A stretch of 64,000 nucleotides of DNA from Pseudoalteromonas umbrosa (GTDB lineage Bacteria; Pseudomonadota; Gammaproteobacteria; Enterobacterales; Alteromonadaceae). The stretch is from contig NZ_JASJUU010000001.1 of the NCBI RefSeq assembly GCF_030125375.1, positions 372,001 to 436,000 on the forward strand, given 5' to 3'. This document shows, piece by piece, positions 56,643 through 64,000 of the stretch. The notes below the pieces were generated by a model. The model saw nothing but the letters and a program-made list of their open reading frames with translations. It did not search any database and had not been told where the DNA came from. Made by a program: the position numbers and the translations under genes. How positions within the stretch are numbered: position 1 is the stretch's first letter; each line of letters begins with the position of its first letter.

Positions 56643-56783
56643 ATGTCTAATAAAAAATCAATCCAAAAGCTCGAAAACAAATATTTTAATATGGTTTCTG
56701 CTGGTCGTGATGGGGGGTTAGTTGTCATCCCTAAAACACAAGCTGTTCCAGAATATCCTATTAATAAAACCCGAAAACCTTAA
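56643..56783 (+). CDS. 46-residue peptide with a GG-type leader (twin of 50012)
   Basis: 46 codons with AAGGAGG eight bases before the ATG. The leader starts MSNKKSIQKLENKYFNMVS and runs into AGRDGG, then a tail with three prolines (PKTQAVPEYPINKTRKP). Leader, ribosome site and promoter match the peptide at 50012. It is followed after 6 nt by a membrane protein gene, echoing the membrane-protein/peptide pairing at 37.6-38.5 kb. Possibly a secreted peptide or RiPP precursor with its immunity partner; this is inference. Confidence 0.65.
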   Translation: MSNKKSIQKLENKYFNMVSAGRDGGLVVIPKTQAVPEYPINKTRKP

Positions 56784-56789
56784 TCAATT

Positions 56790-57302
56790 ATGGTAGAAGT
56801 ATTCCATTTTAATGATTGGGAACTATCGCTAGATGTTGGCTGGTACATTTTTATTGTATTTATTCTATCTTGGCTAATATCGTTTAAAGTTGGCGCGTCA
56901 AAGTCTTCTAAAATTGCATTGACTGTTTTTATGATCTCTCATGGTTTAAGCAACGCAACTGGTAGTGTAGATTTTGACGGAGTCAATTATTTTGTATTAG
57001 AGGCATATTATCTAAATTGGTCTTTGTATGACTCAGCAACGGTACTAGCAATATACTTTTTACATTCAGGATTAAAAGTTAGGCATTCTGGTGCGGTTAA
57101 AATTGCATACGCGCTCAGTATCGTAAATATGTTTAGTTATTTGGCCATGCACTATTTGGCCTTTGAGTTGAACTACACGTCACACTGGTTTTATCCAATA
57201 TACTCAGCAGGAATTAATGTCACAGCGTTATTGATAGCGGCATCTCTACTGCTTAACCCTGATAGTTACCGATTGAGAGCCCTATGCAGTTTGAAGTCTT
57301 GA
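56790..57302 (+). CDS. multi-pass membrane protein next to the GG-type peptide
   Basis: 170 residues with about five hydrophobic helices and a short basic tail. It starts 6 nt after the peptide stop and overlaps the next gene by 19 bp, so all three form an operon. Size and topology are like those of the paralogue pair at 36.4-38.5 kb, but I see no clear sequence match. Immunity or transport for the peptide is a guess. Confidence 0.65.
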   Translation: MVEVFHFNDWELSLDVGWYIFIVFILSWLISFKVGASKSSKIALTVFMISHGLSNATGSVDFDGVNYFVLEAYYLNWSLYDSATVLAIYFLHSGLKVRHSGAVKIAYALSIVNMFSYLAMHYLAFELNYTSHWFYPIYSAGINVTALLIAASLLLNPDSYRLRALCSLKS

Positions 57303-57553
57303 TTGTTATTGTCTTCTTATTCCTATCTATTTTCGCACTTTACAAAGCGTGTAATGAAAGGTGCGATGATGATATTCCATTAGAGGAATTGGCCATGATA
57401 TTGCTTTCTGATTATAGACGTATATTGAAAATGCCAATTAGCCTAAGGGTCGATGCAATGGAAGAGTGGAAAGGCCGATTTGAAGTGTATTGTCATCGTT
57501 TGGATGCGTCGGGTTCTAAACAACCAGAGTTTAATATTCAACTAATCAAATAG
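57284..57553 (+). CDS. small membrane-anchored protein
   Basis: 89 residues. One N-terminal helix (about 5-20) and a charged cytoplasmic part with a Cys pair (ACNERCDDD). The ATG lies inside the end of the preceding gene. Unknown family. It is part of the operon between integrase and repressor. Confidence 0.55.
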   Translation: MQFEVLIVIVFLFLSIFALYKACNERCDDDIPLEELAMILLSDYRRILKMPISLRVDAMEEWKGRFEVYCHRLDASGSKQPEFNIQLIK

Positions 57554-57561
57554 AGGGAATT

Positions 57562-58254
57562 ATGAGTAAGTTTTTAAACACAACAGCTATTAACTATCAC
57601 CTAGAAGAGCTTATCAAGTCTGCAAGTGAGCGCTTGATATTGATAAGTCCTTACCTAAAACTGAATTCACGTATCAAAGAGCTACTAGAAGATAAGGATA
57701 GGATGAAGATTGATATTCGGGTTGTCTATGGCAAGAGTGAGTTACAGCCTGAAGAGATATCTTGGCTAAATAATCTATCATTCGTTCGTACTAGCTTTTG
57801 TCAAAACCTACATGCTAAGTGCTATTTAAATGAAAAGTCGGCAATTATTACAAGCTTAAACCTTTACGAGTTCAGCCAAATAAACAATAACGAGATGGGC
57901 ATTCTCGTAGAGCGTGATGAGGACGAGGCCGTTTATCGAGATACATACGAAGAGTGCCAACGGATCATCCGTATTAGTGATGAAGTTAAAATGTCGATTG
58001 AAAAGGTGGCAGCCCAAACAGAAGAAAGCGTAGAGGCCGATACTCAAAAGCTAACAACATCCAAACTGGCCAAGCAGCACAAACTCAAAACATCTGAGCT
58101 TATAGAGAAGTTGGATGGCCTTGAATATTTAGAGTCATCTGGTGATGGGTTTAAATTAACAACCAAGGCAATTGAGGTAGGTGCAGAACAAAAGTATAGT
58201 AAACGATTTGGTAGTTATTTTTTATGGCCTAAGTCACTTAATTTGAATGTGTAG
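57562..58254 (+). CDS. phospholipase D-like protein
   Basis: 230 residues. The first 140 residues have the PLD-like fold with a single HKD-type motif (LHAKCYLNEKSAIITSLNL, the Asp of HxKx4D replaced by Glu). A C-terminal winged-helix-like segment follows (TTSKLAKQHKLKTSELIEKLDGL). Single-HKD proteins act as dimers; some are nucleases (Nuc, BfiI) and some belong to phage-defence systems. With a DNA-binding-like tail, a nuclease role is more likely than a lipase. It is carried in the prophage's accessory operon. Confidence 0.75.
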   Translation: MSKFLNTTAINYHLEELIKSASERLILISPYLKLNSRIKELLEDKDRMKIDIRVVYGKSELQPEEISWLNNLSFVRTSFCQNLHAKCYLNEKSAIITSLNLYEFSQINNNEMGILVERDEDEAVYRDTYEECQRIIRISDEVKMSIEKVAAQTEESVEADTQKLTTSKLAKQHKLKTSELIEKLDGLEYLESSGDGFKLTTKAIEVGAEQKYSKRFGSYFLWPKSLNLNV

Positions 58255-58362
58255 AGATATGCAGGGTTAACTTAATGTCATAGTGTTTTGTCTAAATTAT
58301 ATTTTTTAGCTATCAATTACGCTGGACTATATGATTTAAGGATTTAAAGTTTGTAGGTGGTT

Positions 58363-59358
58363 ATGGGTTATAATAATAAATCTTCTGGAGTTTTTTCTTA
58401 TAAAGTATTTTGGTTTTCTTTGTGCGCGCCAGTAGTTATAGCTGTGATTCTTATGCTTGCTATTGCTCATAACGATAATTTGTCATTAGATTGGCCTTCA
58501 CAGTATAGTCTAACAATATTTTTAAAATACATGGAAGTACCGATATGGATTTTTGGTTCTTCAATTCCTTTTGCTACACTAGCTGCTGCCAATTATAGGG
58601 CTATACAATTTCAAGAAAACCTAGATTTTCAAAGGAGAAATCTTGAAAGGCAAGAGCTTGAGCATGTTGTTGATCTTTACCATAAGGAATTAATCTTGTT
58701 CAAGGATAAATTCGAAGCTGTTGTTCATAATGGTAAATTTAAATGTATAAGGCCAGAAGATGCTACTATTATTTATACAAGGTTCTTTCCGAAACCTAAG
58801 AAGGCAGGTGACTGTATATTTAAGATTGACGATGTGAGAGTTGACTATATTTATGAAATTATTAAGTTTGTTGAAAAAGAAGCCTTTTTAATAGAAAAAT
58901 ATAATGAAGAAATAAAAGTTGGTTCAGAGCTGGAATTGAAATGTGATTTAATGAAAAGGCTTGATATTGGGTTAAATCAAGAAGAAGAAAGGGTTATAAT
59001 AAATAGTTTGAATATATATGATGTGAAGTTGATGGTTTTACTATTTATAATTGAAGAAAAACTTTTAAGTGCATGTCATTCTATCGGCATAAAGCATCAT
59101 TCTATTCATTATTTCCCTGTAGTTACTGTTTTTGAGTCTTTCATGGATGTTGTTGGTTTATACTGTAGTATTTTGCCTGAAGATGAGGGATATAATAAAT
59201 ACCGAATTTCAGATGAAAGAAGAGTTGAATTTGGTGACGTCATAAATCATTGGCTTGAGTATTCTTCTATTCAAGGTAATTACAGTGCAAATGAGGGATA
59301 CACGTTGAATGATTTTATTAATCAATTGAGAATTATTTTAGTAAAGTCAAATATGTGA
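58363..59358 (+). CDS. membrane protein of unknown function
   Basis: 331 residues from ATG 58363 (GTAGGTGG upstream). Two N-terminal helices (about 12-35 and 55-75) are followed by a long cytoplasmic helical region starting with a coiled-coil-like stretch (NLDFQRRNLERQELEHVVDLYHKEL). This form is seen in phage-carried accessory and defence genes, but no family can be named. It stands 100 bp after the PLD gene and before the convergent repressor. Confidence 0.65.
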   Translation: MGYNNKSSGVFSYKVFWFSLCAPVVIAVILMLAIAHNDNLSLDWPSQYSLTIFLKYMEVPIWIFGSSIPFATLAAANYRAIQFQENLDFQRRNLERQELEHVVDLYHKELILFKDKFEAVVHNGKFKCIRPEDATIIYTRFFPKPKKAGDCIFKIDDVRVDYIYEIIKFVEKEAFLIEKYNEEIKVGSELELKCDLMKRLDIGLNQEEERVIINSLNIYDVKLMVLLFIIEEKLLSACHSIGIKHHSIHYFPVVTVFESFMDVVGLYCSILPEDEGYNKYRISDERRVEFGDVINHWLEYSSIQGNYSANEGYTLNDFINQLRIILVKSNM

Positions 59359-59456
59359 CTTTGAGTAACTAATTTTTAAAATAAGTTCATTACTCTGTGG
59401 GTTAGAACTATAAATTTTGGATAGCTTTTACCATCTATGAATAATATAAGGCTGCC

Positions 59457-59852
59457 TCAAACAGCCTTTTTTGAATTTTTATCTTTTCCTTTTTTTACAA
59501 TAATAATATTCTCAATTTGTTTTAGAACCAAAGCTGATGTCGCTTTCAACTGCTCCAACGTCAGATCTTCCAAAATAGCCAACTCCTTTGACTCAAAAAT
59601 CCCCTCCTGAATCAAGTTCAGCAGCTCAGCTTTATCTACTGATTGTCCTTCTTTATTAAACAACAACCAATCCATAGAGACATTGTGATCTTCGCATGCT
59701 TGCACACATTGCGGGTATGGAACTGAGTTGTTTTTTATCATTTGACCAGCCCATGCCTTGTTCTTTCCGAACGTTTCGCAAATTTCTTTTAGGGTAGAGC
59801 ACCCATATAAATCTTTAAGTTTTTCAAAAACTTCTGACGCGTTTGGCTCCAA
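59457..59852 (-). CDS. CI-type prophage repressor
   Basis: 131 residues from TTG 59852 with GAGG nine bases upstream; a TTG at 59873 would give 138. The N-terminal part is a CI-family HTH of the Mu/P2-like class (EVFEKLKDLYGCSTLKEICETFGKNKAWAGQMI), followed by a short helical tail and a lysine-rich end; there is no peptidase domain, so it is not LexA-like. It is divergent from the replication genes, with a palindromic operator between them, and should keep the filamentous phage quiet. Confidence 0.82.
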   Translation of the reverse strand: MEPNASEVFEKLKDLYGCSTLKEICETFGKNKAWAGQMIKNNSVPYPQCVQACEDHNVSMDWLLFNKEGQSVDKAELLNLIQEGIFESKELAILEDLTLEQLKATSALVLKQIENIIIVKKGKDKNSKKAV

Positions 59853-59895
59853 AGTAATATACCTCGCTACCAAAGTAAGTAAATTTTAGTTTGAC

Positions 59896-59912
59896 GTAAT
59901 AAAATTTATTAC
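59896..59912. promoter_or_regulatory. palindromic operator in the phage control region
   Basis: GTAATAAAATTTATTAC is a perfect 17-bp palindrome. It starts at the last base of a TTGACG -35-like box (59891), so a bound repressor would block the rightward phage promoter. CCAAAGTAA occurs twice as a direct repeat nearby (about 59849 and 59870). Confidence 0.65.
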
Positions 59913-59959
59913 TTAAGCTCGTTTTCGTTAGTTTCAGACAGACAATCAAGGAATATAAC

Positions 59960-60202
59960 ATGGCTCAGCAATTAATTTTATCGATTCCTGCACCAATTCT
60001 AACTTATGACGCCTATGCAGAATTGCAAGGAATAGGCGTGAAAGATGTGGTCAATGCTATCCAGCGAGGTCGACTGCCAGTTTACATGCCGCCGACTGAC
60101 GGTGTAGAGAATCCAGCTCGCGTGAAAAAGTACATCAATATGGTCGCTTTATACGCTGATGCTGCAAAGCAAGCTGGTATGGAATTTAACCTTCAAGGAT
60201 AG
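59960..60202 (+). CDS. small phage DNA-binding protein (Cox/Xis-like)
   Basis: 80 residues with AAGGA upstream. The middle has an excisionase-type HTH (TYDAYAELQGIGVKDVVNAIQRGRLPVYMP). It is first in the rightward phage operon and directly opposite the repressor, the usual place of a Cox-like control/excision protein. Confidence 0.75.
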   Translation: MAQQLILSIPAPILTYDAYAELQGIGVKDVVNAIQRGRLPVYMPPTDGVENPARVKKYINMVALYADAAKQAGMEFNLQG

Positions 60203-60213
60203 GAGTTCTCAAA

Positions 60214-62334
60214 ATGCTCGCTCAACCAGAACGTACACGTCGCATCAAAGCGATTAAACCAGCACCAGAAATCAAACCTCTACATGAGCGCTCGCTATCG
60301 CTTTTTGAGAAAATTTTTCCTGCTGAGTCATCAGCAAAAGCGATTCAGGATGTAACACCACCTCGAACCGCAAAAGTTATATCTGAGTTGAGCGGCATAA
60401 AAGACCGTAGCGAGTGGTTAGAAAAGTACGGTCACCATTGCACCTTTGATAGCGAGCGCTCTAACATCCTGCAAACCCATAGCTCTTTGTCCATCATGTT
60501 GGCAAATGGCTACTTACAGACAGAAAAGTACTTTGGTTACGATGAAGCAAGAAAGCGCCTTTTAGATGCTGACAAATGCTTAATGCTCGGTGATATTCGT
60601 TTATCTGTCAGTGATGACGAGCTATGCGAAATCGCAGAGAAAAAAGCGCGCAAGATTGAGCTTAAGTTAAAAACCGAAGGGTATACCTATTTCAATTACA
60701 CATACTGTTCGGACTGTATTCGCCAGTATGCAATTGAGCCACCTGAATTTGATACGACTTATTTTGACGTGCATCAGGTATTTAAAGATGCATTCACTGA
60801 GCAAGAGATTGAAGCCGCTTATGAAGCATTAAATGGTGCACTTAACCGTATGGCCTGCCCACTTTGGTGGCGTCGAAAGTTACGCCAAAAACAAGCCCTA
60901 GTCATTGAGCAGTTAGCTCGTGATTTGAGAACCGTTCACAAAAAATCCTCTGCGTATGTCAGCGAATTTACGGTTAGAAGCAAGCGTGAACGTGCGGCCA
61001 AATCAGAGCAGCTAATGAGTGACTTATTTGTGGTGCCAGAAGATGCAAACCCATTTAGTGAGTTTGAGTCATTAAAAGACGTAGCTGGCCGCAGCTCTAC
61101 CAGTGGTAAGCAGCTAGCAAGTGAATTGATGGTGCGTATTCGTGGCTTTGAAGAGTGCGCACAATTGCTTGGTCACGTAGGTGAGTTTTACACCATGACC
61201 GCGCCAAGCCGTTTTCATTCAGTGCATGCTACGGGCATTCCCAATAAAAAATATGATGGTTCAACACCTAAAGCAGCACAAGATTACTTCACCAAATTAT
61301 GGGAACGCGCACGTGCTTTATTCGCTAAGAAAAAGATTCGTCCTTATGGCTTTAGAGTAGTTGAGCCACATCATGATGGTTGTCCACATTGGCACATGCT
61401 GCTGTTCTTTGAAAAAGGCCAAACCATTGAAGCACGTAAAATATTAAAAAGCTTGTGTACTGAAGATAACCCAAGCGAATTTAAAACCAGTACAGCCCGT
61501 TTTAAACCTATCCGTATTGACCCTAACAAGGGCAGTGCAGCAGGTTACATCGCTAAATACATCACCAAAGCCGTGACTGGCTCAAACATAGACACCGTGA
61601 CTTGTGCCCAATCAGGTGAGTTATCTGTATTACCCGCAGATGCCGCCGAACGTGCTAGTACATGGGCATCCACTTTTAACTTAAGACGTTTCCAACAAAT
61701 CGGTGGTCCTAGCGTAACAGCATGGCGTGAGTTGAGAAGACTAGGACAGGGTGAGTCCGGTAAATGCGAGGTCGCAAATAGTATGAATACAACATTAGAT
61801 AATATTTCACGTTTTGCTTTAGAAAAAGTACGCGCTGCGGCGGATGCGTCTGACTGGGCCGCGTTTTGTATTGCCATGGGTGGCGTGCAGGTTAAGCGTA
61901 AAGACCAAACGGTACGCATTCACTATCAAATCCCTGACATCGTTGACCGCATTACTGGCGAAATCAGCCGCAGTGAAGCCAAGTCACCGTTGTTTGCTAC
62001 TAAATACGGAGACCGCCCAGCGAATCGAATTTTAGGTGTTGCTTGGGATTCAGTGGTGGTGATCAGCCGCAGAGGCACAAGCCAAGTGCTCACTGAAAAA
62101 GAAATAGAAGCACAGCGCAAGATTATGTTGGGTGTTTCTGAATCTATTCATAGCTGGATAGAGGACGAACGCTACTTACAACCCAGTGAAGAAGAAATGG
62201 CGTTCCTCGAATCATGTGCAATCGAAGATTATCAAAACATGTGTTTGTTCATGGATTACGAAGCATTGAGTTCAGTCGTACACAGTTCAGACATTCCATG
62301 CATAGCTAGCGGAGAGGCGCCAAGCGAAGCCTGA
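60214..62334 (+). CDS. phage replication initiator, gpA family (HUH rolling-circle)
   Basis: 706 residues. The HUH motif is PHWHMLLFF (His392, His394), preceded by YGFRVVEPHHDG, and the catalytic Tyr pair is GYIAKYITK (Tyr445, Tyr449). This is the P2 gpA type, also used by Pf-like filamentous phages, which nicks the double-stranded form to start rolling-circle synthesis. It starts 11 nt after the Cox-like gene. Four Cys in the first 250 residues (YCSDCI) may bind zinc. Confidence 0.93.
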   Translation: MLAQPERTRRIKAIKPAPEIKPLHERSLSLFEKIFPAESSAKAIQDVTPPRTAKVISELSGIKDRSEWLEKYGHHCTFDSERSNILQTHSSLSIMLANGYLQTEKYFGYDEARKRLLDADKCLMLGDIRLSVSDDELCEIAEKKARKIELKLKTEGYTYFNYTYCSDCIRQYAIEPPEFDTTYFDVHQVFKDAFTEQEIEAAYEALNGALNRMACPLWWRRKLRQKQALVIEQLARDLRTVHKKSSAYVSEFTVRSKRERAAKSEQLMSDLFVVPEDANPFSEFESLKDVAGRSSTSGKQLASELMVRIRGFEECAQLLGHVGEFYTMTAPSRFHSVHATGIPNKKYDGSTPKAAQDYFTKLWERARALFAKKKIRPYGFRVVEPHHDGCPHWHMLLFFEKGQTIEARKILKSLCTEDNPSEFKTSTARFKPIRIDPNKGSAAGYIAKYITKAVTGSNIDTVTCAQSGELSVLPADAAERASTWASTFNLRRFQQIGGPSVTAWRELRRLGQGESGKCEVANSMNTTLDNISRFALEKVRAAADASDWAAFCIAMGGVQVKRKDQTVRIHYQIPDIVDRITGEISRSEAKSPLFATKYGDRPANRILGVAWDSVVVISRRGTSQVLTEKEIEAQRKIMLGVSESIHSWIEDERYLQPSEEEMAFLESCAIEDYQNMCLFMDYEALSSVVHSSDIPCIASGEAPSEA

Positions 62335-62361
62335 GCGTAGCGGCTCGCCGCTAGCGCTTGG
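62320..62361. repeat. two-level hairpin at the end of the replication gene
   Basis: An outer stem CCAAGCG / CGCTTGG (62320-62326, 62355-62361) encloses an inner stem TAGCGG / CCGCTA around CTCG. The replication stop lies inside it. It is much more G+C-rich than its surroundings. It may be a transcription attenuator, an mRNA-processing site, or a replication/packaging signal of the phage. Confidence 0.55.
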
Positions 62362-62394
62362 ACTTGTGTCATTAACTGTAACCGAGGAACAAAT

Positions 62395-62472
62395 ATGAGT
62401 TACCAGACACGAATTAAAGACTTACTTACAACGCAGTACAGATTAATTGAAGAATATCAAAAGGAGGGCTAA
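62395..62472 (+). CDS. 25-residue phage ORF
   Basis: 25 codons with GAGGA eight bases before the ATG, ending 2 nt before the ssDNA-binding gene. Charged and helical (RLIEEYQKEG). Its coupling to the next start suggests it is translated, perhaps only to set that gene's level. Confidence 0.5.
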   Translation: MSYQTRIKDLLTTQYRLIEEYQKEG

Positions 62473-62474
62473 CC

Positions 62475-62801
62475 ATGGCCGGAATAGAAGGTGCAATCAC
62501 AGAATTAAAGCTTGTTACAAAAACGGACGACAAGGGCGGTGCTCTGCCTACGGCGGGTGAATTTAAGTTTCATACCAAGGCCCCAGCCAGTATTTGGACA
62601 GTGAAAGTCACCCCTGAGCAGGTGGAGAACGGCATATACAAACAGCTTGAGGAACTGCAATCAGATCCAAATGGGTGGGGGCTTCGTCCAGTGCTGCTCA
62701 ACCTTGAGTATTACGAGGGTGCGAACGTGGCGCGCCAAATGGCATGGAACGGTTTCCGTTTAAATTCCATCGCGTCAACCAACCCAGTTAAGAAAGCATA
62801 A
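62475..62801 (+). CDS. phage ssDNA-binding protein (gpV-like)
   Basis: 108 residues, AGGAGG before the ATG. Small, soluble and beta-rich with aromatic residues (SIWTVKVTPEQVENGIY, WGLRPVLLNLEYYEG). Its place between the replication initiator and the coat genes is that of the filamentous-phage single-strand-binding protein that coats viral DNA before export. Assignment rests mainly on position and size. Confidence 0.7.
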   Translation: MAGIEGAITELKLVTKTDDKGGALPTAGEFKFHTKAPASIWTVKVTPEQVENGIYKQLEELQSDPNGWGLRPVLLNLEYYEGANVARQMAWNGFRLNSIASTNPVKKA

Positions 62802-62803
62802 CG

Positions 62804-63049
62804 ATGCAGTGCGTCACGACTTCACAATCCGGCGCGCTATACATCAGCAATGATTCTGCTGGATGCGACTACGTTCTGATAACTCAAGCGGAATTGCAGT
62901 CGTTACAGCTGAATGGAGTCATAGACACCTTGAATCAGTTATTTGCATTTGATTTAGAGGTGTTTTCGATAATCAACGGCGGCATGTTAGTCGCATTTTT
63001 TACAGGCCATGCGATTGGGCGTATCGCTCGAACCATGGGCAAAGTCTAA
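62804..63049 (+). CDS. small phage membrane protein
   Basis: 81 residues with one hydrophobic helix (about 50-70: VFSIINGGMLVAFFTGHAIG) and a basic end. It starts 2 nt after the ssDNA-binding gene. By position and form it may be a minor coat or assembly protein of the filamentous phage. Confidence 0.65.
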   Translation: MQCVTTSQSGALYISNDSAGCDYVLITQAELQSLQLNGVIDTLNQLFAFDLEVFSIINGGMLVAFFTGHAIGRIARTMGKV

Positions 63050-63066
63050 ACAGTAAGGAAATTATT

Positions 63067-63333
63067 ATGAAATCAGTAAACGGTGAATTTATCCAAGGTA
63101 CAGCTAAGCAAGATTCTCGTCTTAAGAAGTTTGGTGTTAGAGCGGGAGCGGGTGCGATGGCATTGATGGGTAGTGCCAGTGCTTGGGCAAATGCTGGTGA
63201 CCCAGTAAAAGACCAAATCAATACGGCAGTCTCGACTGGCCAAGCAAACTACACCTTGGTGGTGGTTGGTGTTATCGCACTTTGTGCTGTCTCGTTTGGT
63301 CTTGGCTTGTTAGCAAAGCGTTTGTCTAACTAA
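63067..63333 (+). CDS. filamentous-phage major coat protein (pVIII-like)
   Basis: 88 residues. A long basic signal region ends at SAWA (cleavage at residue 41 or 43), giving a mature protein of about 46 residues: acidic start (GDPVKDQ), one membrane helix (about 60-80) and a basic end (KRLSN), the standard layout of pVIII. A hairpin follows the gene, as in other filamentous phages, which lets this abundant protein be overproduced. Confidence 0.88.
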   Translation: MKSVNGEFIQGTAKQDSRLKKFGVRAGAGAMALMGSASAWANAGDPVKDQINTAVSTGQANYTLVVVGVIALCAVSFGLGLLAKRLSN

Positions 63334-63343
63334 TGGTCACAAC

Positions 63344-63359
63344 CGTTGTTTTTGCAACG
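63344..63359 (+). terminator. weak hairpin after the coat gene
   Basis: CGTTG / CAACG with a 6-nt loop (TTTTTG), then TTTCT. Short stem, so only partial termination is expected. Confidence 0.45.
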
Positions 63360-63429
63360 TTTCTAACTTGGGCTTTTGTTGAAGGGTTTTCCTCAGGAGT
63401 TCGAGTTAGTTAAGCAAGGAAGGCGTTAA

Positions 63430-64000
63430 ATGCGTTTACTCATTTACACGGCGCTCTTTAGCGCCTTTTTTCTCTCTACTTTTTCCTACTCATTTACTTT
63501 GGAATACGTATCGGCCATGCCTGTTCAAGGTGGTTACAATTTATGTATGAATCAACAAATTCCGATGGGGGGAGATGAGCCGTGTTACACGATTGTTGCT
63601 CGTCAGATAAATAATCCCGGTGCTGATTGGTCCAAATCGGGTAGCCCAAACTGTTCCAGCAGAAGCATTTCACCAAATGAAAAATCAATAACATGTGAGC
63701 AATCTTGGACACGTCAAGTTTATAATCCACACAGCGGAACCTATTCAACTGTTACGACTGCTACATATTCATCTGGTGTGATGATTATCCGTAACCCAGA
63801 TATAGAGTACACATGTCCAAACCCTAACTATAAATCTGGTCCGCAGGATTTGAATGGTTCAAAGGTTTGTTATCGCACAAACGGTTTAGATCCCGATTGC
63901 CCCGAGCCAAATCCTGCAACTGATGAGTTCTCTCATTCAATCGATAAATCTCCGCGATGTTTTACTAATGCTGATGACTCGGTTTGCCAGTATGATTACT
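63430..64000 (+). CDS. filamentous-phage minor coat (attachment) protein, incomplete
   Basis: 190 codons are seen before the window ends. A signal peptide (cleavage near SYSFT) is followed by a Cys-rich extracellular sequence (CPNPNYKSGP, CYRTNG, DCPEPNP, CFTNADDSVC), as in pIII/attachment proteins of marine and Neisseria filamentous phages (TspB-like). AAGGA precedes the ATG. The 5' end of the reading frame contains a perfect intrinsic terminator (63450-63471). Confidence 0.8.
   Translation, partial: MRLLIYTALFSAFFLSTFSYSFTLEYVSAMPVQGGYNLCMNQQIPMGGDEPCYTIVARQINNPGADWSKSGSPNCSSRSISPNEKSITCEQSWTRQVYNPHSGTYSTVTTATYSSGVMIIRNPDIEYTCPNPNYKSGPQDLNGSKVCYRTNGLDPDCPEPNPATDEFSHSIDKSPRCFTNADDSVCQYDY
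63450..63471 (+). terminator. intrinsic terminator inside the minor-coat signal-peptide codons
   Basis: GGCGCT / AGCGCC stem with a 4-nt loop and six T residues, 20 bases after the ATG. It has all the features of a rho-independent terminator. Confidence 0.8.

Noticed and set aside
59849..59880. CRISPR-like direct repeats near the phage repressor
   Set aside because: Only two short copies, within a control region; no array.

Overview
The window looks like chromosomal DNA of a marine gammaproteobacterium close to Pseudoalteromonas. I infer this from the gene families present (NorR/NnrS/flavohaemoglobin set, two-subunit bacterioferritin, DUF3612-type XRE regulator, symporter fused to a solute-binding domain) and from a filamentous prophage of the kind known in that genus. 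No database search was possible.

Layout. 1-35 kb is mostly ordinary chromosome: the end of a MacB-type ABC permease with an NtrC-like regulator and kinase; small enzymes (2OG-Fe(II) oxygenase, amidotransferase-like protein, low-molecular-weight phosphatase, serine hydrolase, SDR plus LysR); a lipase with its foldase; a nitric-oxide module (flavohaemoglobin, NnrS and a small membrane protein, facing norR across a shared control region with a sigma-54 promoter and NorR boxes); a bacterioferritin pair; TetR plus hydrolase; a solute-binding protein plus hybrid kinase; a VRR-NUC/DEDDh nuclease fusion; and a symporter/solute-binding fusion. 35-51 kb is more accessory. It has long AT-rich gaps, two paralogous small membrane proteins, XRE regulators, several very small peptides with Gly-Gly-type leaders, a large lipoprotein, a 1329-residue one-protein two-component regulator, and a DUF900 hydrolase.

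At 51498-51533 lies only the 3' end of tmRNA (ssrA, minus strand), with the ssrA terminator just beyond it. This is the duplicated attachment site of an element that runs rightwards past the window edge. The element opens with four genes in one direction: an AAA ATPase, an ATP-grasp ligase with the signature of graspetide (omega-ester peptide) synthetases, a membrane protein, and a 129-residue acidic protein built of T-x2-T-x3-E-D-S-D-E repeats. I read this as a multi-core graspetide (RiPP) cluster carried as cargo. A tyrosine integrase follows, then a Gly-Gly-type peptide with a membrane protein, a PLD-like protein, a CI-type repressor, and a filamentous-phage core: a P2/Pf-like gpA replication protein, ssDNA-binding protein, small membrane protein, major coat protein and the start of a minor coat protein.

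The Gly-Gly-type peptide inside the element (56643) and one just outside it (50012) share leader sequence, ribosome site and a TTGACA element exactly 60 nt before the start codon. They are clear relatives on opposite sides of the attachment site. The graspetide-like cluster and this family of mini-peptides are the best candidates for undescribed biology here.
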